In this document: positions 1 through 6,509 of the stretch, piece after piece
How the letters are laid out: each line of letters begins with the position of its first letter
How positions within the stretch are numbered: the first letter of the stretch is position 1
Assembly (NCBI RefSeq): GCF_001593385.1
Contig: NZ_LUVZ01000004.1
Span: 35,328 to 99,327, forward strand
DNA: 64,000 nucleotides
Reading direction: 5' to 3'
Origin: Chryseobacterium cucumeris
GTDB lineage: Bacteria > Bacteroidota > Bacteroidia > Flavobacteriales > Weeksellaceae
Made by a program: the position numbers and the translations under genes
Notes under the pieces: model-generated
Told to the model about the DNA's origin: nothing
The model's input: only the letters and a program-made list of their open reading frames with translations
Database searches by the model: none

Positions 1-139
1 CATCAAATGTAAACTTGTAATTTTCGGGTAACTTTTCAGGATAAAAAATAATTTTCTCCTGATAGAAATAGATTCCAACACATAGTATCACATAGGCTGC
101 AAGAAAAAAAGCCAATATCCCAAGAAGCAACTTCTTCAT
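1..139 (-). CDS. Alpha/beta hydrolase, N-terminal fragment (cut by window edge)
   Basis: The reading frame starts at the ATG at 139 and runs off the left edge after about 46 residues. It begins with a positively charged N-terminus and one hydrophobic segment (about residues 4-25), followed by FYQEKIIFYPEKLPENYKF. That arrangement is the usual start of membrane-anchored serine hydrolases of the BEM46/dienelactone-hydrolase type. The catalytic part lies outside the window. The ATG is only 6 bases past the paaC stop codon, so it is probably read from the paa transcript, although this family is not a normal paa member. The family call is inference from the N-terminus alone. Confidence 0.6.
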   Translation of the reverse strand, partial: MKKLLLGILAFFLAAYVILCVGIYFYQEKIIFYPEKLPENYKFTFD

Positions 140-145
140 AATTTA

Positions 146-895
146 CTACCACGTACAGCCAGGATACGCTCTCTGCATATACTGAAGCTCACAAAGGATA
201 TATCCGAAATACTCTGTATGATATCCTGTTCTTGATTTGGGCTGCATGAAATGATTTTCCGGATATTCTAAACCAAAATCTGCAAAATCTTTCTTGGTAA
301 TCGCAAGAAATTCTTCGTAAAGCGCATCTGAATTGGGAGCAATATTCAAGGCAACAAGATCATCTTCACCTTCTGCTTTAGCAAAAAGACCTTTCGTATA
401 TTCCCAGATATTTTCTATAGCTTTTACCAGACGGGACTTACTTTCTTCTGTTCCCTGAGCAAAGATTTTCATCCAGGATGCAGCGTGTGTATAGTGATAT
501 CTTACTTCTTTCAGTGATTTTTGAGCAATGGCAGCCAATTCTTCATTAGCAGAGTTTGATAAAGCCTCATACATCAGTTTCTGATAGACAGATAATACGT
601 ATACTTTAAGAATAGTCTGTGCATAATCTTCATTAGGAAGTTCTACCCAATGGGCATTCACATATTCATGCTCATATCTTAAAAATGCGATATCATCTTC
701 ACTTTTTCCGTTGTCAATCACTCTTGAAGCGTAAACGTAAAAGTTATTCGCCTGACCTAGTTCATCCAACGCAATATTTGTCAATGCAATATCTTCCTCT
801 AAGTAAGGACCTTCACCGCACCATTCAGACAGACGCTGTCCCATAATGAAACTGTCGTCTGCAAGTTTTAATAAATAATTATATAATGGGTTCAT
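146..895 (-). CDS. paaC: Phenylacetyl-CoA epoxidase subunit PaaC
   Basis: This 249-residue protein is an all-helical ferritin-like subunit of the ring-epoxidising multicomponent monooxygenase. In the known complex PaaC pairs with catalytic PaaA as its structural, non-catalytic partner. Family signatures seen are NIALDELGQANNFY near residue 40, YEALSNSANEELAAIAQKSL near 110-128, EVRYHYTHAASWM near 130-142, and a C-terminus ending in MQRAYPGCTW. Length matches the family (about 250). It is the fifth paa gene in the minus-strand run after paaK, paaE, paaA and paaB. A hairpin-forming repeat separates it from paaB, and an alpha/beta hydrolase rather than paaD follows 6 bases downstream. Confidence 0.93.
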   Translation of the reverse strand: MNPLYNYLLKLADDSFIMGQRLSEWCGEGPYLEEDIALTNIALDELGQANNFYVYASRVIDNGKSEDDIAFLRYEHEYVNAHWVELPNEDYAQTILKVYVLSVYQKLMYEALSNSANEELAAIAQKSLKEVRYHYTHAASWMKIFAQGTEESKSRLVKAIENIWEYTKGLFAKAEGEDDLVALNIAPNSDALYEEFLAITKKDFADFGLEYPENHFMQPKSRTGYHTEYFGYILCELQYMQRAYPGCTW

Positions 896-900
896 TGTTT

Positions 901-975
901 AGTAGATTTCAGATTTCAGATGCTAGATTTCAGATTGACAAAAAAGTCTAGTATCTGAGATCTCACATCTCGAAG
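901..975. repeat. Hairpin-forming interspersed repeat between paaB and paaC
   Basis: The gap consists of degenerate AGATTTCAGA units followed by an inverted copy. Bases 911-927 and 947-963 are imperfect inverted arms (about 15 of 17 pairs) around a 19-base loop. Short palindromic repeats of this wording are common between genes in Chryseobacterium-type genomes (general knowledge, not checked here). In RNA it would form a stable stem inside the paa message and could lower or pause expression of paaC. It encodes nothing. Confidence 0.6.
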
Positions 976-985
976 TCTTTATTAA

Positions 986-1267
986 TTACATATTTTTTAC
1001 GTCGTTAGGAATCTCGTAGAACGTTGGGTGACGGTAAAGTTTATCATCAGCCGGATCAAAGAATGCTTCTTTATCTACTCCTTCCGAAGTCACAATATAT
1101 TTACTTGGAACAACCCAAACAGAGGTTCCTTCTTTTCTTCTTGTATAAACGTCTCTTGCGTTCTGCAAAGCCATTTCTGCTGTTGGTGCCTGTACAATTC
1201 CAACGTGTTTGTGAGATAATCCCGGTTTAGTCTGAATAAACACTTCCCACATATCTAATTGACTCAT
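986..1267 (-). CDS. paaB: Phenylacetyl-CoA epoxidase subunit PaaB
   Basis: This is a 93-residue protein of typical PaaB length. It opens with MSQLDMWEVFIQTKPGLSHK and contains HVGIVQAPTAEMALQNARDV and a region with EGTSVWVVPSKYI, all family landmarks. PaaB is the small bridging subunit that joins PaaA-PaaC dimers and is needed for electron transfer from PaaE. It lies between an unrelated secreted-protein gene (upstream, 1285-1887) and a hairpin repeat (downstream), so the normally tight paaA-paaB-paaC order is loosened here. Confidence 0.93.
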   Translation of the reverse strand: MSQLDMWEVFIQTKPGLSHKHVGIVQAPTAEMALQNARDVYTRRKEGTSVWVVPSKYIVTSEGVDKEAFFDPADDKLYRHPTFYEIPNDVKNM

Positions 1268-1284
1268 TATCTATTTTTATTTTT

Positions 1285-1887
1285 TTAATTTAATTTGATA
1301 TTGAAGCTATCTTCAACATATTTTAAAATTTTCATGAAACTTTCATATTCATCAATCCCTGGGTACTTATCTAAATAGACTTGGGGACTAAGATAATGAA
1401 ACTCATTCTGTCTATTATAAGACTTATATTTCACTAAGAAATCTGCACCATCTAAGACACTCATCTCCTGCGACATTAAAACAAAATCTTTTTCATCCTC
1501 ATCAAAAATAACTTCTCGTTTTGATTTTTTATAATTAAAAAATGTTTCTTTCGGAAGATCTCCAATATTTAATGCTTCAAGATTTAAAAAGACTTCTTTT
1601 AATGGAATCTTTGATTTTGGCTTTGTTACAATAGGAGGAATTGATTGAAATTCATCTTCACTTATCTTTTTTGGAAAAAACCATTGTACTAATTCGACAT
1701 TCCATTTTTTATTTTCGTTAAGATAAATTCTAAAAACTTTTCCACTGTTTGTAATTCCATTACCAACGTAAATTCTTACTTCATTTTCTCTTTCAAGTTT
1801 TAAGGGTATGTTTGCAAGTATATCAACACTTTGACCTTTAAAAAAAGAAATAGCCAATAATAAAAATATCTGAAGTAAGGTTTTCAC
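1285..1887 (-). CDS. Unknown exported protein inserted between paaA and paaB
   Basis: The frame codes for 200 residues that I do not recognise. It starts with a Sec-type signal peptide (MKTLLQIFLLLAISFFKGQS, probable cleavage after GQS), so the product should be periplasmic or outer-membrane exposed. The rest is hydrophilic, rich in Lys, Glu and Phe, with no Cys, repeats or further membrane segments, and includes KWNVELVQWFFPKK and a Tyr/Asp-rich C-terminal third. It begins 7 bases after the paaA stop and ends 17 bases before paaB, so it is embedded in the operon. Nothing in it suggests phenylacetate chemistry, which is cytoplasmic. Its codons look more AT-rich than those of the paa genes. 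It may be a later insertion. Confidence 0.75.
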   Translation of the reverse strand: MKTLLQIFLLLAISFFKGQSVDILANIPLKLERENEVRIYVGNGITNSGKVFRIYLNENKKWNVELVQWFFPKKISEDEFQSIPPIVTKPKSKIPLKEVFLNLEALNIGDLPKETFFNYKKSKREVIFDEDEKDFVLMSQEMSVLDGADFLVKYKSYNRQNEFHYLSPQVYLDKYPGIDEYESFMKILKYVEDSFNIKLN

Positions 1888-1894
1888 TGATTTT

Positions 1895-2833
1895 CTAGTT
1901 TACTTTTTCGTTCTGTTTTTCTGCAAAAGCCGCCGCAGCTTCTTTTACCCAAGCATTCTCTCTTTGAGCTTTTCTCTTCGTTTCGATACGCTTTTTGTTG
2001 CAAGGACCGTTTCCTTTTAAGATTTCCATGAATTCATCCCAGGGAAGTTCTCCGAAATCGTAATGCTGTCTTTCCTCATTCCATTTCAGATCTTTATCCG
2101 GAATGGTTAATCCTAAGAATTCAGCCTGAGAAACGGTAACATCGATAAATCTCTGACGAAGACTGTCATTACTTTCTCTTTTTACTCTGTAATTCATAGA
2201 GATTTTAGAGTTGGGTGAGCTGTCATCATTAGGTCCGAACATCATCAGAGCTGGCCACCAGAAACGGTTTAATGAAGCCTGAGCCATTTCTTTCTGTTGT
2301 TTTGTTCCACGGCACAATGCCATAAGAATCTCATACCCTTGTCTTTGGTGGAAAGATTCTTCCTTACAGATTTTCACCATCGCTCTTGAATAAGGACCGT
2401 AAGAGTTCCCCATCAGCATTACCTGGTTCATAATAGCAGCACCGTCTACTAACCAACCGATGGCACCGATATCAGCCCAGCTTAGGGTAGGATAGTTGAA
2501 AATACTTGAATATTTTGCTTTTCCTTCCAGCATATCATCATAAGTAGCATCTCTGTCTGCTCGGATGCTTCCGTCTCCCAAAGTTTCGGTGGCAGAATAA
2601 AGATATAAGCCGTGGCCTGCCTCATCCTGAACTTTCGCTAAAAGAGCCATTTTTCTTCTCAATGAAGGTGCTCTGGAGATCCAATTGGCTTCCGGCAGCA
2701 TTCCTACAATTTCGGAATGGGCGTGCTGTGAAATCTGACGAACCAGTAGCTTTCTGTAATCATCTGGCATTACATCTTTTGGTTCTACTTTATTTTCTTC
2801 GTGAACGTATTGAACAAATTTTTCTAAGTCCAT
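1895..2833 (-). CDS. paaA: Phenylacetyl-CoA epoxidase catalytic subunit PaaA
   Basis: This 312-residue protein is the di-iron catalytic subunit that inserts one O2-derived oxygen into the ring of phenylacetyl-CoA to give the 1,2-epoxide. Both ExxH iron-ligand motifs are visible: [11 protein letters not shown] in the first half and [13 protein letters not shown] in the second. Further family markers are [20 protein letters not shown] and [20 protein letters not shown]. Length fits the family (about 310-330). It follows paaE across an 85-base gap containing a palindromic repeat, and is followed after 7 bases by the unknown exported protein. Confidence 0.95.
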   Translation of the reverse strand: MDLEKFVQYVHEENKVEPKDVMPDDYRKLLVRQISQHAHSEIVGMLPEANWISRAPSLRRKMALLAKVQDEAGHGLYLYSATETLGDGSIRADRDATYDDMLEGKAKYSSIFNYPTLSWADIGAIGWLVDGAAIMNQVMLMGNSYGPYSRAMVKICKEESFHQRQGYEILMALCRGTKQQKEMAQASLNRFWWPALMMFGPNDDSSPNSKISMNYRVKRESNDSLRQRFIDVTVSQAEFLGLTIPDKDLKWNEERQHYDFGELPWDEFMEILKGNGPCNKKRIETKRKAQRENAWVKEAAAAFAEKQNEKVN

Positions 2834-2839
2834 AATTTT

Positions 2840-2913
2840 TTCAATTTAACAATGTATTAGTCTAGCAATGTACCAATGATTGTTATATTGATACATTGTT
2901 ATATTGTTACATT
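2840..2913. repeat. AATGTA/CAATGT interspersed repeat between paaE and paaA
   Basis: This AT-rich stretch is made of alternating AACAATGTA- and TACATTGTTA-like words. Bases 2866-2877 and 2887-2898 form inverted arms (11 of 12 match), and the flanks add weaker pairing. It is a second kind of hairpin repeat in the paa operon, different in sequence from the one at 901-975. No open frame is present. Confidence 0.55.
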
Positions 2914-2918
2914 AATTT

Positions 2919-4004
2919 TTAAACATCATAATTAAGCATCACCACATTCGTTGTAGGGTGACATTGGCAGGTAAGAACATAGCCTCTGGCTACTTCTTCT
3001 TCGGTAAGCGCATAGTTTTTCTCCATGAAAACCTCTCCTTCCAGAACTTGTGCTTTACACGTACAACAAACACCTCCTTTACATGCAAAAGGTACAGGAA
3101 GGTTGTCTTTCAATGCTTTATCTAAGATACTCTCTTTTTTAGAATTAAGGTGGAACGAATATTCATCATCATCAATGATAACCGTTACCATACTTTCAAT
3201 ATTGGCAATGGCTTTGAATTCATCGCTCATTTCCTCCGTATTTTCTTCATCCGGAGCGGTGAAATATTCAAATAAAACCTGAATAGCAGGTACTTTTTTA
3301 TCTTTTTTCAGATAGTCTGCAATCCCTTTAATCATTTCTGAAGGGCCGCAAATAAAATAAGTAGCTTCTTTTACATCAATATCTGTATATCTTTCAAACA
3401 GCTGCTCTAATTTTTCTGACGAAATTCTTCCTTCAAAAACAGGGTCCTCGTGTTTCTCACGGCTTACCAGGTAAATCACTTTAAGTCTTCCGTTGAAGTG
3501 CTCTACAAGTTTATCAATCTCTGCCTTTCTTAAAACATGATTCATGCTTCTGTTACTGTAAAACAGATAAGCGTTACTGTTAGGTTCCTGATAAAGGCTT
3601 TCTTTAATATTGGATAATACAGGCGTAATTCCGCTTCCTGCAGCCAGGCCAACGTAAGTTTTCACATTGCTTGGGTGATATGAAGTATTGAAACCACCCA
3701 TCGGAGGCATTACTTCCAGCACTTCATCCATGTGAAGGTGTTCATTGAAATACCCTGACACCTTTCCGCCTTCCAGCAATTTCACCAATACTTCCAGCGT
3801 GTTGCCTTTTTCACTTGGAGCATTACAGATAGAGTAAGAACGTCTTTCTTCATTTCCGTTGATCATCATTCGGAAATTCAGATATTGTCCCTGCTTGAAC
3901 CTGAACTTATCTTTCAGTTCTTCAGGAATTTCTACCGCCACATTCACTGCTTCGGAAGTATCTTTCTGAACTTTAACTGTTTTAAGTTTATAAAATGAAT
4001 TCAT
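2919..4004 (-). CDS. paaE: Phenylacetyl-CoA epoxidase reductase PaaE
   Basis: This 361-residue protein transfers electrons from NAD(P)H to the PaaA di-iron centre. The domain order is an N-terminal FAD-binding barrel (EERRSYSICNAP, about residues 54-65), an NAD-binding domain (GLAAGSGITPVLSNI, about 120-135; ATYFICGPSEMI, about 215) and a C-terminal plant-type 2Fe-2S ferredoxin domain (PFACKGGVCCTCKAQVLEGE with a later CQCHP). Four cluster cysteines are present. Its ATG overlaps the paaK stop codon by one base (TAATG), so the two are probably translationally coupled. Confidence 0.94.
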   Translation of the reverse strand: MNSFYKLKTVKVQKDTSEAVNVAVEIPEELKDKFRFKQGQYLNFRMMINGNEERRSYSICNAPSEKGNTLEVLVKLLEGGKVSGYFNEHLHMDEVLEVMPPMGGFNTSYHPSNVKTYVGLAAGSGITPVLSNIKESLYQEPNSNAYLFYSNRSMNHVLRKAEIDKLVEHFNGRLKVIYLVSREKHEDPVFEGRISSEKLEQLFERYTDIDVKEATYFICGPSEMIKGIADYLKKDKKVPAIQVLFEYFTAPDEENTEEMSDEFKAIANIESMVTVIIDDDEYSFHLNSKKESILDKALKDNLPVPFACKGGVCCTCKAQVLEGEVFMEKNYALTEEEVARGYVLTCQCHPTTNVVMLNYDV

Positions 4005-5320
4005 TATTTTTTAAGTATTCTATTAATTTTTCCACCTTCGCACTTTGGCAGGCTGTCCTGAGCATGAACTTTTACTTTCGTTGTGATTCCTACTCTCTTT
4101 TTTATTTCGTTTTCTATATTTTTCCCAAAGTTGCCGACAAAATTAAAATAATCATCGGTATTTGATTCTATTTTTTGAGATTTTACCAATTCATCATCGA
4201 TTTCAACATCAATATCCAAAGCAATACACATATGTTCTTTCTCTACAGGCGTAAGATAGTAGTTTGGAACCACTCCTTTTACATAAGAAAAAGCATCTTC
4301 AATCTGACTTGGATAAACATTGACTCCTCTTACGATCAGCATATCATCTGCTCTCCCGACAATGGGTTTCATTTTTACCATGGTTCTTTTGGCATTTTCA
4401 TCGTAGTAAAGGCTTGTGATATCATTTGTCCAGTAACGTAAAAGCGGCATTGCTTTTTTGGTTAAAGTGGTAATCACCAATACTCCTTCATCTCCGAAAG
4501 GAACCGGCTGTTTGGTCACCGGATCTAAAATTTCCGGATAAAAATGATCTTCCCAGATATAAGCGCCTCCCTTCTCTTCAAAATCCTCCATGGAAACTCC
4601 GGGACCGATAATTTCACTTAATCCATAGATATTGGTTGCATGAACGCCTAATTTTTCTTCAATATGGCCTCTGATAATTTCCGTCCATGGCTCTGAGCCT
4701 AACACAGCATATTTGAGACTGATCTCTTCTGCAGTAATTCCTCTTCTGGCAAATTCATCCGCAATCGTTAAAGCGTATGACGGTGAACAACAGATCACTT
4801 CAGGTTTGAAATCTATAATCAGGTCTACCTGTCTTGCCGTCATCCCTCCGGAAATAGGAAGAACACTCATCCCCAACATCTCGGCTCCGTAATGAAGGCC
4901 TAAACCTCCTGTAAAAATTCCGTAGCCATAAGCATTGTGCAATTGCATTCCCGGTCTTGCTCCAGCAGCATGTAAAGATCTTGCCACCACTTCACTGAAA
5001 ATATCTACATCTTCTTTGGTATACCCTACCACAGTCGGTTTTCCTGTTGTTCCGCTTGAGCAGTGTATACGCTGAAGCTCATTTTTAGGAACGGCAAATA
5101 GTCCGAACGGATAGTTATCTCTTAAATCCTGTTTGTAAGTAATAGGAAGTTTAGCGATATCCTCAATCGACCTTATATCCTGTGGAGATATTTGCAATTC
5201 ATCAAATTTCTTTTTATAAAATTCCGACTTCTCTCCCAAATAGCTGATCAGGCTGATCAACCGGCCGGATTGAAGCTGTCTCAACTGACCCAGCTCCAGA
5301 TATTCAACTGAAAAATCCAT
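4004..5320 (-). CDS. paaK: Phenylacetate-CoA ligase PaaK
   Basis: This enzyme activates phenylacetate with ATP and CoA to phenylacetyl-CoA, the entry step of the pathway. It is an ANL-superfamily adenylate-forming ligase: P-loop-like CSSGTTGKPTVVGYT, INIYGLSEIIGPG-type core (ATNIYGLSEIIGPGVSME), LRYWTNDIT, and a C-terminal PaaK-type domain ending in PKCEGGKINRILKK with the catalytic Lys. I place the start at the ATG at 5320 (MDFSVEYLELG, 438 aa). A longer frame from 5335 is open, but that ATG lies inside a palindromic operator and only about 5 bases after the predicted transcription start. It is the first gene of the paa transcript. Confidence 0.94.
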   Translation of the reverse strand: MDFSVEYLELGQLRQLQSGRLISLISYLGEKSEFYKKKFDELQISPQDIRSIEDIAKLPITYKQDLRDNYPFGLFAVPKNELQRIHCSSGTTGKPTVVGYTKEDVDIFSEVVARSLHAAGARPGMQLHNAYGYGIFTGGLGLHYGAEMLGMSVLPISGGMTARQVDLIIDFKPEVICCSPSYALTIADEFARRGITAEEISLKYAVLGSEPWTEIIRGHIEEKLGVHATNIYGLSEIIGPGVSMEDFEEKGGAYIWEDHFYPEILDPVTKQPVPFGDEGVLVITTLTKKAMPLLRYWTNDITSLYYDENAKRTMVKMKPIVGRADDMLIVRGVNVYPSQIEDAFSYVKGVVPNYYLTPVEKEHMCIALDIDVEIDDELVKSQKIESNTDDYFNFVGNFGKNIENEIKKRVGITTKVKVHAQDSLPKCEGGKINRILKK

Positions 5321-5328
5321 AAAACTAA

Positions 5329-5342
5329 CTAACATTTGTTAG
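5329..5342. promoter_or_regulatory. Probable PaaR/TetR operator palindrome at the paaK start
   Basis: The sequence CTAACATTTGTTAG is a perfect inverted repeat (arms CTAACA/TGTTAG, 2-base centre). From memory of the published Thermus PaaR work, that TetR-family regulator binds a CNAACGnnCGTTNG consensus; this site fits except for A/T in place of G/C at the inner pair. It lies just downstream of the predicted -7 element of paaK, the position expected for a repressor. The TetR gene 220 bases upstream is the likely binder (inference). Confidence 0.6.
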
Positions 5343-5345
5343 GTG

Positions 5346-5376
5346 TAAATTTAAAAAGATTTCGGAAGCTGGCAAA
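5346..5376 (-). promoter_or_regulatory. paaK promoter (Bacteroidota type)
   Basis: On the minus strand a TTTG (-33, bases 5376-5373) is followed after 19 bases by TAAATTTA (-7, bases 5353-5346), one mismatch from the Bacteroidota consensus TAnnTTTG. Transcription would start near 5340, inside the palindrome at 5329-5342. That supports repression by steric block and the shorter paaK start at 5320. Confidence 0.55.
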
Positions 5377-5381
5377 ATTTT

Positions 5382-5397
5382 TATGACTTTTGTCATA
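5382..5397. promoter_or_regulatory. Second palindrome upstream of the paaK promoter
   Basis: TATGAC and GTCATA are separated by TTTT, a 16-base perfect inverted repeat. It sits immediately upstream of the predicted -33 element, where an activator would bind. It differs in sequence from the operator at 5329-5342, so a second regulator is possible. Function is inference. Confidence 0.35.
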
Positions 5398-5442
5398 TTT
5401 TGAATGATTCTAAATAAGAAAGACGGTTAAAATTATGTCCAA

Positions 5443-5552
5443 TGGTCACTCTGAGCGGAACGAAGTGTAGCGAAGAATCTTTAATCTGATCATTTGGTAC
5501 GAAAATTCATCCTTCGTCAGAAATCGAAGATTCGACGTAGTCAATGACAAAC
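5443..5552. repeat. Interspersed repeat with GTCAyT ends between paaK and tetR
   Basis: The element opens with GTCACTCTGAGCGGAACG and closes with the inverse of GTCATTGACTACGTCGAA, so its ends form imperfect terminal inverted repeats. AGAATCTT and AGATTCG words sit inside. GTCATTCTGAGCG... elements of this type are scattered between genes in Chryseobacterium and relatives (general knowledge). No coding frame is present. Confidence 0.6.
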
Positions 5553-5559
5553 GGAGTGC

Positions 5560-6138
5560 TTATTTTTTCTGGTTTCCAAGCAGGCCGAAAAGAATTTTCT
5601 CTCTGATTTCTTCGGTAATTTCATCCGTAGAATCGCTGCTTCTTTTGAACCAGAAATAGGAATTATTTAAAGTATGAAGGATAAATCTAGTGGTAAATGA
5701 TGGTGATTTCAGTTCCCAGTTTTCTGCTTTGTAGATCTCAGAAATCAGTTCTTCTACTTCCTGCTGGTAGTTTTTCCTTAATTCTACAAATTCGGGAAGC
5801 CTTTCTTCAAGATGTTTCCATTCATTGGAATAGATATGGGTAACATCACGATTTTTAAGAACAACAGATAAGTGTTTATCCAATAAGAGATTCAGTTTTT
5901 CTCTGGGAGCGATATTGGTATTTTTTACTTCCTGAAGTTCATCGAAAAACTCCTGGGCAATACCGAAACAAATCCATTCCAGAATTTCTTCCTTTGAACG
6001 GATATGTGCATACAGTGATGCTGCTTTGATATTGAGTTTCGTAGCCAGGTCTCTTACTGAGCTCCCCATATACCCTTTCTCTTTGAAAAGTTCTACGGCT
6101 ACTTCTAATATTTTTCTCTGTTTTTCTTTTAGTTCCAT
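5560..6138 (-). CDS. TetR/AcrR-family regulator, probable PaaR-type repressor of the paa genes
   Basis: This 192-residue protein has a canonical TetR N-terminal helix-turn-helix: KQRKILEVAVELFKEKGYMG followed by SVRDLATKLNIKAASLYAHI and KEEIL (about residues 7-55). The C-terminal two thirds is an all-helical ligand domain with no recognisable ligand signature. Same strand as the paa genes, and a PaaR-like palindrome lies at the paaK start, so control of paa by phenylacetyl-CoA is the simplest reading. Control of other genes is not excluded. A perfect -7 element (TACTTTTG) lies only 12 bases upstream of the ATG, giving a very short leader. Confidence 0.85.
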   Translation of the reverse strand: MELKEKQRKILEVAVELFKEKGYMGSSVRDLATKLNIKAASLYAHIRSKEEILEWICFGIAQEFFDELQEVKNTNIAPREKLNLLLDKHLSVVLKNRDVTHIYSNEWKHLEERLPEFVELRKNYQQEVEELISEIYKAENWELKSPSFTTRFILHTLNNSYFWFKRSSDSTDEITEEIREKILFGLLGNQKK

Positions 6139-6149
6139 CTGGTAAAATG

Positions 6150-6157
6150 CAAAAGTA
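6150..6157 (-). promoter_or_regulatory. -7 promoter element of the tetR gene
   Basis: TACTTTTG on the minus strand matches TAnnTTTG exactly. No convincing TTTG lies at the -33 distance. The predicted start of transcription is within about 10 bases of the ATG at 6138. Confidence 0.4.
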
Positions 6158-6509
6158 ATTATTCTGAATTAAACTGTTCATTTTTTGAGCATAAAAAGAA
6201 AAAAGACCCATCGCCTAGAGTCTCAAGCTTTAGTTATTTTCTGTTACTATGACTTTTTGTTCATGGATTTCCAAGAAATAATTACGAAATCGGAAATTCT
6301 GTCAAGTTAAATTTCCGTTAAAAATACAATATCCGGAAAATTTGTCCTATTTTTTTGTAAATTTAATAATTGAATAGTTTTTGCGATACAGTCATCGAAT
6401 AAATGATTAAATAATTGATGGCATTAAGAAACTAAGCCTCAGAATTTGGTTTCTTGATGTTTTTAAAAACTAAACTTTAAACAAACCATTACCAAAAATA
6501 TATAAAAAT
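6158..6509. other. Intergenic region between tetR and clpB
   Basis: About 350 bases without a gene. It holds the divergent tetR and clpB promoters and a 5' leader of roughly 120 bases for clpB. The leader contains inverted arms AAGAAAC/GTTTCTT at about 6427-6456 that could fold in RNA. I see no CIRCE inverted repeat or heat-shock sigma-32 promoter. Confidence 0.5.
6355..6383 (+). promoter_or_regulatory. Candidate clpB promoter
   Basis: TTG at 6355-6357 is followed after 17 bases by TAGTTTTTG at 6375-6383, close to the Bacteroidota TAnnTTTG element. It would give a leader of about 120 bases before the clpB ATG at 6510. This looks like a housekeeping promoter, not a dedicated heat-shock one. 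Confidence 0.4.

Noticed and set aside
5443..5552. Insertion sequence remnant
   Set aside because: The element is about 110 bases with imperfect inverted ends and no transposase frame or clear target duplication, so it is recorded as an interspersed repeat.
6158..6509. CIRCE or sigma-32-type heat-shock control of clpB
   Set aside because: No TTAGCACTC/GAGTGCTAA repeat or matching promoter is present; only an ordinary Bacteroidota-type promoter candidate was found.
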